A program made the translations under genes and the position numbers. The notes under the pieces are model-generated. The model had not been told where the DNA came from. It was given only the letters and a program-made list of their open reading frames with translations, and ran no database searches. A DNA stretch of 64,000 bases from Paramarasmius palmivorus (lineage: Eukaryota > Basidiomycota > Agaricomycetes > Agaricales > Marasmiaceae), in assembly GCA_037176845.1 (NCBI GenBank), contig JAYKXP010000049.1:124001-188000 (forward strand). Reading direction: 5' to 3'. Shown piece after piece: positions 22,846 through 38,000 of this stretch; within the stretch, counting starts at the first letter, position 1, and every line of letters begins with the position of its first letter.

Positions 22846-25744
22846 TCAAGGATCATACGGCGTCTTATACTGCGCCTGCCACGGCGGATACCCACTCGCA
22901 GCCTCAAACGCAGCTCTCGTTGACGAATCTCCTATATCCGCCTTTGAGCTCGTATTCACCTTCTCATGCCCACCCAGCAAAGCCTGCATCGCCTCATCTC
23001 TATTCTGCTTCATACTCTTCAACGATACCGGAGCATCATCAGCAACCAACGCTCCCGTTCGTCTATCCAACCGGAATCGCAGTTCGCTCAACTTATCTCG
23101 CATCGTATCCTCCTTGTCATACGGCATGAGCAGCTGTCCAAACCCAGAATGAGACGTTATAGACATTATGGCTGCAATAGTCCCAGGGGGTGCGGCTAGG
23201 AATAAGCCTTTGCGTTGGCGTCGGTGGATGATGTGGAGGAAGATTCCGATGCAGCCAATCAGGAACATGATAAGTGCAAGAACGTGACCTGGGATTGGGC
23301 TAGAATTGTTGATTAGGACACGACTATGAACAAGATAAGAGTAAGACCGACTTGATGACGAGCCTAGGAAGAAGGGAATTCATTTGTGCAGGTAAATTGT
23401 TGGCGCTAGACACAAAGTAAATCGATTTTGCGGACAGGGAGAGATGTTGTCGCTTAAAAACCCGTGTCAGTAGTCATGATTAGAGAAACGAGACGAGAGA
23501 CATACGTATGCCACCGTAGTCAAATCCAAGAAACTGTTTGATTGGTCAAAGACACTCTGTAAACCGCCAGGTTGTTGCGTGGCGTTGCGGAATATAGCAC
23601 CCGGAACTCCACTTTGCACTGCAAGGGCACGAGCTTGGATGAAGGGATTGTCGCTGGATTGAAAGAGTAACCTGTACAAAACATTCGTTACTGTATTGGA
23701 CTGTTCCGGCACCATGCTTACCCGTTGAAAACTTGATCATTGAGAGCATCAGTGACGCTATTCGGTTCAGTGTAGTCGGACTTTATTTCCACATCCGTCA
23801 AAGACCCGTCGTCAAGGCTTGAGGTTGCCTCGATATTGAAAAATTTGATCGTTGGTCTACAGAAAATTGTCCGAGCTTCATCGGCATCTGTCGCTTCGTT
23901 CTTGTGGAAAAACCTAGTTCCGACGCCGATCAACGAAATGATATAGCACAATTCGCAGAAAGCTTACCAGAACATGACTGGCCTGAAAGTAATATTATGG
24001 GCGTCGCTACAACTTGCGTCCTCCACACCATACTGTTGTGCTGCCAACTAGAAATGGTGGGTCAATATCGTGCAATATGTCCAAAGGGGCGACTTGTACA
24101 CACTGCGGGATTAAAAGAAACGTTCACAGAGCAGCCGCCAGAAGTAGAAGTTATTGTGCGATTAGATGTAGCCTGCAACCGGCCGAACCACCGGCGTCTC
24201 ATCTGGTGGCTTACAGCCTGGGTCTGTCTGAATCGCGGTGGTGTTCACGACCATGGTTCCGTTCAAGTATTTTTGAGTAGGGAACTGAATAGACGATTGA
24301 GCGCCTATGTTGGAGGGGAGCCAAGACACGCACGATAAATTCAGCTATTGCCCAACCACCTTTGATAAAACTGGGATCTGTCAGATTATTGAAGACTGCA
24401 GCCTCAACGAACTATAAGTATTGCCATGTGAGTCGGATAATGAATAAGCCACGAAAGAATTAAACCCACCCCTGCAGCTGCGACAAAGGCATTGAGCTCT
24501 CCAATGTCACTGGCAAGACCAATACTTCTCACGCTGGTAACAGTCGACGCTAGAAATAGAGATTGACACGAAGGCTTGCATTTTAATTTGGAAGAAAACC
24601 TACATGTGGGCTGAGCTCGTTGTTGTACTTGAAAGATGGATCCAGCTAGAGTGTGGCGAATGAGTCAGCGAGTAAAAGTAATTTCGATCGTTTATGGTAT
24701 ACCTAGTGGTTGTAACGTGTAGGTGGCGGCTGCTGTCAGCGCTGACCAAAATACGACTCGATGTTTGAATCGTAGCGAGTTAACGATGGCACCGAGGATA
24801 CTGTGTACTGCCGTCAGTCCGGTTCAGAAGAGAGATGGCATGAACCATACCCTATAGAAACCTGAATCGATCAAATAGAGTGTGAGTTTTGTGGAATTAG
24901 TAATTGGGAGATTGCTGACGTAGTCGTTTGTGAGGGTCTCTTCCGCAGTCGCACTCCCCCTGGACAAGAGTACGTAGGGCTGAGAAGAATGGTTAGATGA
25001 ATTGACCGGGCACCGAACAGGAATGGAAACGCACCTGGTATTGCCGAACATACCAATCGAGCTCTCTCCACAAAAAGGCAACTGGAATGATCAAACTAAA
25101 GCAGATTAGCCTTAATATAGTGTTTGAATGCATCATGTCGCAAGACTTACACTGTCGGAACGAAGGCCTACGTTCCATGTTCAGCATACTGTCGTCAACC
25201 ACCTCATGGAACGACTCACGAGTAGAAATTGTGCTGATGCAAATGAAAGGGCATTCTCCTTGGGCACCGCGAAACCTATGACGATAATGTCAGCATCGCA
25301 CTGGCTGGCAAATCTGTTGCTAAGGCTCACCATTATCCCTTTTAGAGATGAATAGCGCAATCTCTAGCCCAATGCCTAAAGCAAGCATTAATATCGGGGT
25401 TCCTATCGCGATGGGCAACCGAAGAGCCAGAGGATGCTAACGAACGGCAAATTTCTTGAGTAGCAGCACAAGACAGTCGTACGAGTATAGTAACTCACAA
25501 AGCCCTTGGTATTGCTGTCCGATATCGAGGGTATAAGGTGTGTTGAATCTCGAGCTTCCCGGGCAAAAGAGGAGGTGCTTGCGCGTTCGACGAATTCATG
25601 CGAATAGACGCTGCCAGTGTTGGAGTGCCGGGAGTCTACATAGGTGGCAGAAAGGGGAAGTGTGGGAGACTGTGAGCGGGAGGTTGTAGCTGAGCCTCGA
25701 CGACCGTTTGGTCCGTCTGGAGCAGTGGGCGATAGGTAATCCAT
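22846..25744 (-). CDS. Large multi-pass membrane protein with DUF3433 segments
   Basis: Fungal-specific membrane protein of unknown function. The first ATG is at 25,744 (MDYLSPTAPDGPNGRRG). It is followed by a Ser/Pro-rich cytoplasmic-type N-terminus, then many short exons rich in hydrophobic helices. The segment WRELDWYVRQYQ, then QPYVLLSRGSATAEETLTND, is the hallmark of DUF3433. The C-terminus has a final membrane helix (IGCIGIFLHIIHRRQRKG) and a soluble tail ending YKTPYDP. About 15 exons, not all resolved. The 3' end lies 225 bases from the aldolase stop, tail to tail, so it is probably not part of the sugar cluster. Confidence 0.75.
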
Positions 25745-26145
25745 GGGGAGAGACCTAGAAGGAGACCTGAAGGAGACTGAACCTGCAGTCGGCTCGTGAA
25801 AGTCGTGAATAAAGTTGGCAACAGGCCAAATGGCCGACACTGCCAGTTATTGTTGGCATTGATCGCAGAACAAGAGGAATCAGTTAACCACGTGCACGAA
25901 CCATTTGTGCCTCGGCAAACCTCGAGGGTCAACAGATCCGGTTATCTCATACGGTTTCTACCAGACATTTGATTCAAATCTGCCATTCATTCGTACTGGT
26001 AACTGTCCTTTACAACAAATTCTACTCGAGGAACACTAGGAAGGCTGTACCCGAAAACACCGAGAATGCCAAAGCACAGGGTATGGGTGACTGTATGTCC
26101 TCGCACACCACAGCACGCTGGCATACCTAATGGGTACAGCCATAG

Positions 26146-28089
26146 CTATCCAGCATCCTTTGCCGTCTTGAGCCTTTTTCGCTTTCGTTCGTCGTCGATC
26201 CCGTCCGCGGATCTCTTCCCAATGACAGCAGCATATGGATTGGGATATGATGGCACTGGCATAGGCAAACTCCAGTTCGGGTTGTAACTGGAAAGCGAAA
26301 AGGGAGGACTGAACTCTGGAATCTTGGCTTTCTTTCGACCTTTAGACCCTTCGGTGACCTCTCCATGTTCTTGCGCCTCGATGGTCTTTGTGAGGATTGC
26401 TGATGCTTCCATTGCAAGGGAAGCGTATTCCGGAGATCTAGCAGACAGAAAATCGAACAGACCGTCTCGGGTGGCTATACAGAAGAGAGCATCTTCGGCA
26501 TCTGGTTTTGATCGATATTCCTTCGGCACCGTGAACTTTTTCTTTTGGCTATCCGATTTGACCTTCAAACTGGCACCAAATCCTAAGTAGGTATTAACAG
26601 GTACCGACGAGCGATAACCATAATGCACATATATCTCACCGTTCTTATCATTCTTGAACTTGACCTCGGTGGAGAACGGTTGAGCGTTGCGCAGCTGTTC
26701 CAGGGCGGGAAGCACCCTTTGACGGACTAGAGTTCTCATCTCCTTTGTCACCCGGTGGTCGACTGACGGACTGAGTGATCGCAAATAACTCTCGACATCT
26801 TCAGACATGGCCTGAAGACAAACCGCTGCCCTTGCTTCCTTCTCCTTCCTGAACCGGGGTTCCACCAGGTATGTCTTGACCTGGTCAGCATGTTCAAGGC
26901 GGAGAACGAAACCGAATACTGCGTGCACGTCAGACGTGTTATAAACCAGACGAGATGATTCTCACGTTGATCTTTCTTGTTGTGTATGATGTAAAATGCG
27001 TGTTTCATGTCGTCCACCTGTTTTACCGCATCATCCAACCGCTTCACAGCCTGCATTTGTTCGGCAGTAGCATTTGCAACGTTCCCAGGGAATGGCCGAG
27101 GTAACGATTCAAAGAAATGCTGCAGGTTATCCCAGGAAGGAGGGGGAAAGTCTTCGGGTTCCCCGCCTGGTGTAGATTGTATGTAATCCACGACGCCTTC
27201 CCGCAAGGCTACGTTCGCGCACTCTATCCGGGCCTGCATTTCGTCGTCCCAGGCGGCGGGTGTGGAGTATGCGCGCAGATTGCCTTTGGAGAGTCGAATT
27301 AATAGCGCGTAGCCGCATTCTAGAAGCCCATTAGACCAGTACAACCCATAACATAGCAATTACACATACTTCCGCCCTTTTGTAGCTTTTCAGCATGTCT
27401 GTACCAACAAATTCTTGCATGGGTAGAGGCAAGCTTGGCCATAGCCTCCTCTATTTGTGCGACAGGGTTTTCCTGGGCCGGTCCAGAATCGGAGGGATTC
27501 TTTAGCGAGTCTGGAGATACACCAGCTGCAATGAAATCGAGGGCGCCTTTTTCGATGGCAATACGGGCAGTATCAGCACGTACACCCCTCTTTTTCGTAG
27601 ATTGGACAGACATTGAAGTTCCATCTGGTTTGGAGATCGTGAAGGTGCATGCTGCATGAACAATCCTATCAGTACAATGAGTAGACACCGTGTGTAGTTA
27701 CACGCACTTTTTGTCACTTGATTAGTTTGGGGATCCTTAGTAGATTGAGAATCCCATTTCAAGACCTGCTCGACCTGGCATTGAGGCAAGTAGCGTTGAC
27801 ACTGTTGTGTCAATCGAGTGACTGGGTCTTCTCCAGACTGTCCCTGCGTAGGTTCCACTCCAGCTCCAGCACTTTGCAGCTGTTCTTCTGTGTCCTCTTG
27901 AGAGATATTCTGCAACCTCTCCACTGCCCGGCGGCATTCCTTGACATCCAGGTTCAAGTCTTCAAAGGCATAACTGATGTCGTTCTGGTCGTCGTTGGTA
28001 GGATCGAGATATTCATCGACGGGAATTGCCCCAATTTTGCGAAAATTGAGAGATACGAGTTCAAATACATTCTGTGAGGAGGAGCTCAT
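26146..28089 (-). CDS. Hypothetical protein with four similar alpha/beta repeats and a C-terminal NLS
   Basis: Unrecognised. The ATG at 28,089 opens MSSSSQNVFELVSLNF and an acidic N-terminal region. Four repeats follow, each with two or three beta-like strands, a short basic/proline loop, then an alanine-rich helix ending in a (V/L)-x-(F/Y)-(I/L) motif. Examples are ARIAIEKGALDFI, ECANVALREGVVDYI, AVCLQAMSEDVESYL and LFCIATRDGLFDFL. The layout recalls a degenerate double-stranded-RNA-binding fold, but I cannot confirm it. The C-terminus contains KRSADGIDDERKRKRLK, a likely nuclear localisation signal. About five exons. A nuclear nucleic-acid or protein-binding role is a guess. Confidence 0.7.
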
Positions 28090-28176
28090 CGTCCATGGCT
28101 GTCGAGTTTCGCGGCGTCGTGATGGTTTGTGGAAAGATTCAAATTTCCGAAGACGCGTCTCTTACTCTTCGCCATC

Positions 28177-29201
28177 ATGTCAACCATCACATCTACTACC
28201 TTTCGCTCTTTTGCGCAGATTCATACTACCCTCAGAATCACCACTCTACCTCTCACTTTGTCTGAACTTGCGGTTCTAGTTCTCATCGCCTATGTCCTAG
28301 GCTTCTGCACTCGGTATATCAAGCTTCCAGTTACGCCTACCTCTCAAGACCTCAAGATTACGGCGGAACCACAAATGGTACATGAGCATGGTCAAGCGAT
28401 GTCTGCTGAAGTATGGCTACCATTATCGTCTCTGCGATGGCTTGTTAAATGCTTGTTCAGCGAGGCAGGCCATCCGTAGCCTCCAAAAAAGACCTTGACA
28501 CCAAATACCACCCCACGGTTAGTGATACTGATGTTCAACGGCCGTTAGTCGCTCAGCTTCATGCATAGGAATTTGATTCGATATTGGTTGTGCACGACGT
28601 GCAAGCTCCAGCAGCTTCAGAGGCGACACTCGCCTGTTCAGTTTCACTTGGATATGTATGCCCTTCCAGCTGAATACTTCTCATTGGACCTTTTTCGAAA
28701 CGCGTTCTCCTTCAGCTAGATACCTTTGAAACTGGCGGCGAGCTCGCAACCCCCGTCTCGGTTCACCCCTCCGTGAAAGCCATTGAAGAGAGGATGGCCC
28801 GCTGGCACGAATGGCATACCGCTCGCTCTAACCTCAAGACTTCTGAACACGCTGAAACGGCTATCTCGCCATCAACAACTCCACTCAAGGCCTCCACTCC
28901 GACTCGTACTACATTCAACACGCAAGCTCTTTCCTATTCTCCTGAACACACGCCCGTCAAAGCACGTAACTGGAATGGAGGTTTCTATGGAAATAATCGA
29001 TTTCACGGTCTAGGGAAAAGGTTCCAGGAAGAAGCCGCTGAAACAATGCAGAAGGTTCGGAACGAGAAGGTTGAGACGTTGTACGCAATTCTTAATGGCG
29101 CTGAGGCCGACGGTTCTCCCGGCGGAAGTCTGCAGACCCCGGTTCGAGTGACCAGTTATCCGATAGGAAGCTACTGGTCTCCAGATACCCCTCAACACTG
29201 A
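28177..29201 (+). CDS. Hypothetical single-pass membrane protein
   Basis: Unrecognised. The ATG at 28,177 gives MSTITSTTFRSFAQIHTTL. One strongly hydrophobic segment follows (LSELAVLVLIAYVLGFCTRY), then a hydrophilic tail. Introns begin after PQM and again after KYHPT-like sequence. The last exon holds VKAIEERMARWHEWHTAR, a Ser/Thr-Pro-rich stretch and a C-terminal GFYGNNRFHGLGKRFQEEAA then SYPIGSYWSPDTPQH. It is divergent from the four-repeat gene, with only 87 bases between the two ATGs, so they share a compact promoter. An organelle or plasma-membrane location is likely; the function is unknown. Confidence 0.6.
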
Positions 29202-29690
29202 CGGGATGGTTTTATTCACTGGTATGTGCATAGTCAGCTATAAAGTTTCTTCCTAAAGTCCTTGAGCTGAAGCTTTGCACAGGACGTTATAGTTGTACAC
29301 ATCTACACATGGACTCGGAGCAAATAAACGATTATTATTTTCAGCGATCAGTGTAGTTCTCAGAGATGTCACCTTATGTCTTGAAGATTATGAACTCTCG
29401 GAGGCCACCTCCGCTCCGCTGAAAATTTCTCGATGGAAGATGATGTGGATCAGTCAATTGTCGCCCAAGATGGTTTAATTGTACAAAGGAAAACAAGGAA
29501 CCGTCATAAAGTATTCAGAAAGTGTGTCACTATGCTATCTGAAGGACAGGGTGAATTAAAACCATCAACGCCAAGATTTGTTTTCCATGTCATGTTTTTT
29601 TCGCCTTGGGGTACAGACTGAGATATAAAGCGTGCTGGAAATATCTTTGGATCCAGGAATCTTTCTTTCCTTTCTGTCGTTCTTTCAGCG
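29202..29690. promoter_or_regulatory. Intergenic, promoter of hydrophobin 1
   Basis: No gene seen. A TATA box (TATAAA, 29,624-29,629) lies 62 bases upstream of the hydrophobin ATG. Confidence 0.6.
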
Positions 29691-30376
29691 ATGTTCTCCC
29701 GCATCTACAGTCTCTCTCTCTTCACCCTTGTTGCCTTTGCAGTCCTTGCTGCCGCCACTCCTGTGGCCCAGACAGTAAGTTTGCCAACGCTTCTAGACCG
29801 CATCATATGTTTCTTACCGAAATGATCTCTCCAGGGTGTCGTTGCAAGGGATGCTATCCCTGCTAGTCAATGTAGCACGGAAAGCCTCCAGTGGTATGGT
29901 CATGCTGTTGATCTGAAATCTTAAGTAGCTAAATTTAACTTATAGTTGCGATGCTATGGAAAGAGCAAGTAATTTTCCTTACTGTGTCAATCTGTGACTA
30001 ATGAGACACCGTACAGGCTGATAGCAGCGTTGTCGGCGTTCTGCTTGGCCTTCTCGGCGTTGTCCTTCAGAACGTCGAGGTCCTCGTGTACATTCAAATC
30101 CAACCGTGAAAGAACACTATTAATGATATACTAGGGGCATTACCTGCTCTCCTATCAACATCTTGGGCATCGGTGAGCCGTTATCTCCTCTTCGTGGTGA
30201 TCCTTTAGCTAATGTAATCTAGGTCAAGGCGGAAAGTGCCTTGCTCAGCCTGTTTGCTGCCAAAACAATGACTTCGTAAGTTGGAAGCCTTCTCAATCGT
30301 GATCCACTCCCTCAATCTTCCTTTGCAGAAGGGTATTATTGCCATTGGCTGCGTTCCCATCAACATCAGCCTCTGA
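29691..30376 (+). CDS. Class I hydrophobin (paralog 1)
   Basis: Small secreted surface-active protein that assembles into amphipathic layers on aerial hyphae and fruit bodies. The signal peptide is MFSRIYSLSLFTLVAFAVLA. The mature protein has the eight-cysteine hydrophobin pattern: QC, a CC pair (LQCCDAM), TCSPINILGIG, KC, a second CC pair (PVCCQNNDF), then GCVPINISL at the C-terminus, with a long hydrophobic run ([20 protein letters not shown]) between Cys3 and Cys4 as in class I. At least six introns. The one after CCDAMER must use a GC donor (GCAAGT at 29,965) to keep the frame into ADSSVVGV. A second hydrophobin lies 3.4 kb downstream, across beta-tubulin. Confidence 0.88.
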
Positions 30377-31009
30377 AGGATGGAAGGTTTATTGTACTCA
30401 AGGGAGCTAGGTAGACTCGGAACCGGTGAAACATAGCATCCTATGTAGTACATATATACTGCAATACAAGTCATTCCTTACCCTGTAAAGACTGCACCGA
30501 GTTGAGAGCTGAGCAAGAACTGAGTGGCGCCGGAGCTGAGCGGCTGAATGTTCGCGGGAGGGTCAATAGACCGCGTTATGTCGGTAACAGTGATCGTTTT
30601 ACGGATAAGTCGAGTGCAGATGGAGTGCTCCTGCAAGTTGTCCGCAAACTTGCCACGAACACATTTTTTCTTGAATTTCGGTAAAGTGTTTAGCGAGAAA
30701 AACGTGTGTTTGGCGTGGTGCCACGGCTGAGTTTGAAATTGAAGCGGAGTTCAAATAAAACCCTGGGGTCTCTGTTTTCCAGTTCGCTTGCAGACTTTTG
30801 TGCCTGCACGACGTCGACGAATCCTTCCCTTATTCTCCTTTATCGTTAAGGTATGTTCTCAGATTTTCTTTTCATCCTCTTCGTGGCGCGTATCGACTTG
30901 ATCTGTGCCAATTTGCTGCTGCAAAGCGCGCCTTTGGCTTCGCGTTTTTCTCGAACCACTTTCTTTATCCATTGACAGCACATCGCTCACTCGACTCTTT
31001 AACCACAGT
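30377..31009. promoter_or_regulatory. Intergenic and 5' leader of beta-tubulin
   Basis: Holds the end of the hydrophobin 3' region and the tubulin promoter and leader. The last ~200 bases are pyrimidine-rich, as is common upstream of highly expressed fungal genes. No coding content was recognised. Confidence 0.5.
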
Positions 31010-32803
<1,794 letters not shown>

Positions 32804-33801
32804 ACGGCCCATTCCTCCTTTCAAAAGGGAAAAGGTTTCTCCACTTCCTTTCACGCACATCTCCATGATACCTTACGGAACCTTTTCACGCTTCTTTGTC
32901 ATGTGTTGCTTTTGGCCTTGCCGTATACATTATCTTCTTTTGCATCGTTTTCCATCACGTCCGGATATCCCTTGTGTTAGTTGGTTTTTAATCAAATGTC
33001 AGAACACCGTCTCTTTCGGCGGTGTGTAATTGCATGAAGTAGATGCCTTGGTCAAGAACAGATGCAACCCTGGGCGCCCCACTTTCATCAGTCTCCTCAT
33101 CATGACCTTCTCCCTTCTGTGATTGTGGCATCTCTACCATTCCTCCCGTAACCATGATCCCCATTTCCTCAATTCTCGGAGCTTCTTTCTCGAGAAACAT
33201 GCCTGCCCTACAACCCTGAAACTGCGCATGTTGCGTGTGTACGGAAAAGCATTGCTTCTTTCAGGACCTCCGGCCTCATCTTTCAAGTCTCGACACGACT
33301 TTCGGTGGTGAGTGACCGTGCATCTTTGTTCTATAGGCTTCTTTTTTTACGGTACTACATCAGCCGCCGCGTTTCACTTATTTTTGCCTTTCAGACTACT
33401 GAATTGTAGACGTGGTACGAGTTTTCTTTGCCGCCCAGCGTTTACTCATTTCTGACGTTTTTTTCTATGTCAGCCGCTTCTTTCCCTCTGACGACGACCC
33501 GCGCTTTACCGCTTTCAGTTATCCTTTTTCCCTAGCGATACTCGAGTGTATATGTTTCATTTTCTTCATTTGCGGATTGACAGATGCTCCATATGTCAGT
33601 GAATTGAACCACAGGTAAAGAACCCAACAATCATCCAACAAGAACAATTCCTTCCAAGAATGTGGCTCGAGGCAAGCTGCCGTTAATGCGCGTATAAAAA
33701 GCTACTGGGAACGGCCTGATTTCTTCAGTTGAACCCAGTTCGCTACTAAAACCCCCACTGTCTTTTTGAAAACAACCACACTCACTCAGAACTTCTTCAT
33801 C
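32804..33801. other. Intergenic, nearly 1 kb
   Basis: Tubulin 3' flank followed by T-rich DNA and the hydrophobin 2 promoter, with a TATA box (TATAAAA) at 33,693-33,699. Short frames occur, but none shows a recognisable protein. Confidence 0.5.
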
Positions 33802-34344
33802 ATGTTCGCTCGTGCTGCTGCTTTCACTTCTTTGTCCTTTGCCATCCTTGCGGCCGCCAGCCCTCTCCCCGGTGGTGGTAGCCAGTGCAGCACCGGTCCC
33901 GTTCAGTGCTGTAAGTGTTTTCTATGGCGAGTTCAAAAGTGTCGCTGATTAACTCTCTTTTACAGGCAACAGCGTCCAATCTGTAAGTAATGGTATCTCC
34001 AAGTGAAAAGACTACTCTGAGCTTCGTATAGTCTGATGCCCCCGCTGTCGCTGGCCTGCTCGGCCTTTTGGGCGTTGTCGTCCAGGGTGTCGTCGCCAAC
34101 GTGTAAGCTTTCTTGTCATCCACAGATTGCCTCTTCACTTATGCTTTGTGTCTTGTACAGTGGAGTCACCTGTTCTCCCATCACTGTCATCGGTCTCGGC
34201 GGCAACTCCTGCTCTGCTCAGGCTGTCTGCTGCGAGAACAACAGCTTCGTAAGTTATCCTCCCCCTGGTATCGGATGATAATAACAATTCCTGCAGAACG
34301 GTATCATTGCTCTTGGTTGCACTCCTATCAACATTGGCCTCTAA
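33802..34344 (+). CDS. Class I hydrophobin (paralog 2)
   Basis: Second hydrophobin. The signal peptide is [20 protein letters not shown], then [64 protein letters not shown] and a terminal [15 protein letters not shown], giving all eight cysteines in class I spacing. The introns seen are canonical GT-AG and lie at the same places as in paralog 1, including the site where paralog 1 appears to have a GC donor. TATA box about 105 bases upstream. It is a tandem-type duplicate of the gene at 29,691, now separated from it by beta-tubulin. Confidence 0.92.
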
Positions 34345-35006
34345 ACGAGCGTCTTCTCATACCCGGAAGTTTTCCTAAGATCGTGAAGTTAGGCGTGAGT
34401 GCACGCATGCTTAGTGTAGCGGTTTTTATGTTGTAGCCTCCATCGTTTCTTGTGGTGAAGATATTCTGCAGTAATTGATCGATCATTTGCTGGTTTATAA
34501 CTGTTATGTGTGAAATGAAGCCTCCTGGATCTTTTGGAAGCCGTTCTGTTCTTGATGTTGATGGTAAGTAGATTTCTTGTGTGGATGCAAATGAAGTGGA
34601 ATCTCTGAGAACCAGGGCATGGATCTAGGCTAGGAGCGACAACATTAGCCTGGGTTAACTCGTCGTGTGAATGTGCTTCTATTCAATACTGGTGCCTTTG
34701 GGTTCCAAGTTCTAGTGGCTAAAGTATTGTTTTGATATTGGTTTTGATATTGTGCAGGATCTTTGAAGCTTGGCAGGCAAGTCAAATTTTCAAACACTGC
34801 ATAGAGACTTGACTATATACGGTAGTTACTCAAAATGTGGTACACAAGAGGTTCAAAGCAGAGTACAGTAGGTCTCGAGAGTTCAAACGTTCGAGTGAAA
34901 GGTTAGACGCGTCGAACCCGGGTCCGAAACACGACTTTTTTTCTTTCAACCTTCACGACCCCAAGCTCTCATTTCCACCGCTCGAGGCTTTCTCGAGGTA
35001 CCAGCA
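34345..35006. other. Intergenic, no gene seen
   Basis: Hydrophobin 3' flank and the upstream region of the oxygenase gene. TG-rich tracts but no conserved coding or RNA feature. Confidence 0.5.
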
Positions 35007-38000
35007 ATGTTGGACCCTCTGCCTGCGACACCCAACACCAATAATTTGGCTTGTCATACCGATATTCCTCCCGTCCAGATCGAAGAGATGATGGATGTAG
35101 ACAAAGAAGATGCAGAAACAGTACAAGCCCAACACAGCGGCGTCGACGAAGATGGGATTCCACTGATACAGGAACATGTTCGCAATGTCGTGGCAGGTAT
35201 CACAAACTCCTGATTTTGTTCGTTTCCTGACAGTCCTTTTTACCAGGGCAAACTTGCGAACGCGTTCTCCAATTCCGAACTAGATTTCCAAGGAAACATC
35301 GCGTTTTCCCAAGCGTACGACGATGCACCAAATCCAACACTCTGTCTAGACGGTATGGGAACGGTTGGCTTACCCCTTAGCACCAGGGAAGCCAGAGCTG
35401 TTATCGAAAACTGCATCCAGGCACCCTTTGGAATGGGCGAACGGACAGTAGTAGACAAAGAAGTCAGAGATACGTGGGAGCTCGATTCCTCCAAGGTTCA
35501 ATTCGACAACCCTGCATGGGATGTTTTCATCAGCCGCGTCGTGCAAGATGTCCGTCAAGCGCTGGGCGTCAACTTCAAAGCAAGCAAACCTCGCTGCGAG
35601 CTTTACAAGTTACTGATTTACGAGACGGGTTCACAGTAAGTTCATTGCAGAATCCTGCTTTGATAAAGACTTAAATACCTCTTAGTTTCCTTCCTCACGT
35701 TGAGTAAGCTCTGCTACACACTGTCCACCTCCATAACTCTTAACCGCGGTTCCCGTTTTCAGCACTGAGAAAACCGACGGAATGTTCGCTTCAATAATCA
35801 TTGTTTTACCAAGCAAGTTTACAGGCGGTGATGCGCACTTGTCACATGGAAACGTTCAAACTGTTTTCAATTCGAGTAGGAACAGTCTTACAACGACGAC
35901 CGTGTTGGCTTGGTATACGGACGTCATGCATGAGATCGTGAGTACTCTACGCATCTTTCTTTTAGACGGATGGCTTAGCGAGTATGTTCGTTATCTAGAA
36001 ACCCATTACCAGCGGCTATCGTCTCGCCCTGGCGTACAATCTCGTTCACACGACCACCTCCCTGCGGCCCGCTCTCTCGGATAGCAGCAATGCTTTTAGA
36101 CTCATACGACACGTCCTTTTGTCCTGGAAACAGCAAAGATCCGGGCCCTCGAAAATCATATACGTACTACATCACAAATATTCCCGTGCCAACATGTCTT
36201 CGAGCGCGTTGAAAGGAAAAGACGCGCATCTACTTGCTATCGTCGATACAATAGCAAAGGAGTTGGGCTTCTACCTTGGCATTGCGAATATTGAACACAA
36301 TGAAAAAGGGTACGCCGACGACTGCGGGTATGGCCAAAGTGATAGTGATGTGGGGATGGCGGAGGTAGAGGAGACGACTACGAGCGTTGTGAACTTGGTG
36401 GATTTGGATGGGAAACTTATTTGCAGCCGGCTTGATGTAGCAGATAGGGACGACGAGGAAGAGGAGGATGACGATGACGATGAAGATGAAGATGACGACG
36501 ATGAGGAGGGAGAGATAGAAACCATACCCGCCCCTCTGAGCAAAGCGTTTGCTAAAGATCGTTGGGATAGCCAGGACTACGAAGGGTATATGGGTAATGT
36601 GGGTAATGTCTTTGCATTTCATCTGGAACGGCTGCTAATCATTATCTCACAATATCAGGGCGCTGGATCACTGGAAAGATGCAAGTAACACCATTGTCTG
36701 GGATCTCCGGTTATAATTATTGATATTCGAATCAGTTTACAGGCGATCTGCACTTGTGATCTGGCCAAAGTGGACCAGGATCGGCAACGGTGGCGGTGGC
36801 GATAGACGTTCCCAGCATGCCCTTGAAGTTCTCGCTTCCCCTCAGGGCACGGAACCGACCAAAGAAGAAATGTCGTTATTCGACTACCTCTGTCGTTCCG
36901 CGAAATATCTTCCGCCGTCTCTGACTATGTCAACACTGTTCCCGGTGGCGCGTCAGTGGAGAAGGGTTGAACTCTGGCTCAAAGCCTCGACAAGCCTCGA
37001 AGGCCCACAATTGCTCGCTGCCTTGCCATTTGAAGAGCTCACTCAAGCTATATCTCTGTTCGGGTTCGAACCAGTTAGCTCAGGGTAAGCAGTGAAATAC
37101 TCGTCTAGCGAGGAATATTCATGGTGCCCACAGGCTGAAAACATTGGTCTTGCATGATCCTTCAAACCAGGAACGTTTCAGTTTTTTGATGACCCTTCAA
37201 AAGTGGGGGAGCGACCAGGGCAGCGATACGTTTCAGGACGCCATCTCGGCATTCGTGTCACAAGTCAAATCGGCGTGTTTGGACCAAATTTCAATGGTGA
37301 AAGAGGACGATATACCGTTAATTACGCGAGAGGCCTTGTCTGCCGGTGGGGCTAACAGAATGAAGCAAGGGTGAGTGTTTCCAACCCATGCGTTTCCACT
37401 TGCGAAATGACACGGTGTATAATCAAGTGTTCTGCCTCAGCTGAAGATGGTGGCATCTACTGACGTGCTGGAAGCTTTTGCCCGTCACCTACAAGCAGAT
37501 TTGGAACGTCTGGCACCTACTCAGGAAGACCAAGCCGTTCTTCGTGAGGTGATCACTGAAGTTCTCGGCGTGTTATTGGACAAGCTCGATTTTCTCAGGT
37601 TGTACAATGCTTCAGGGAGAGGGTATTACTGGCGAACAGAACGTACAGGGAAGCCAGACGTTGCAATGAAGTTTATCAAACAATGCCTTGATTCCGACAA
37701 TGCACCTCTCGCTGCAGAGGCGCTCGAGCGCACGATGGCTGCTTGTGGACAATCGGATCCAGAAAACAAGATTCGCGCAAGGACGGTTCTATTGCCATTA
37801 CTTCCACCTCTGGCTAACGATCTGAAATCGCGGTCCCCTCGACCGGATCTTCCTCTCGCAAAGCTTTGCGAATTCTCGGTGAAGATGTCTTTGGAGGCCT
37901 CGGATTCAAGTGGGGGGTCGTTCACTCGTGAAGACGTCAGCGCGATGCTGAATGCTATTATCATGGGAAACAATGTTGGGCTCTTGGTATCAACGTTAGT

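Noticed and set aside
34837..34920. tRNA-like text with GTTCAAA and GGTTCAAA words
   Set aside because: I could not pair an acceptor stem or an anticodon arm around them.
36230..36622. Minus-strand Ile/Val- and Ser-rich frames
   Set aside because: Mirror of the Asp/Glu tract in the oxygenase gene. No independent coding evidence.
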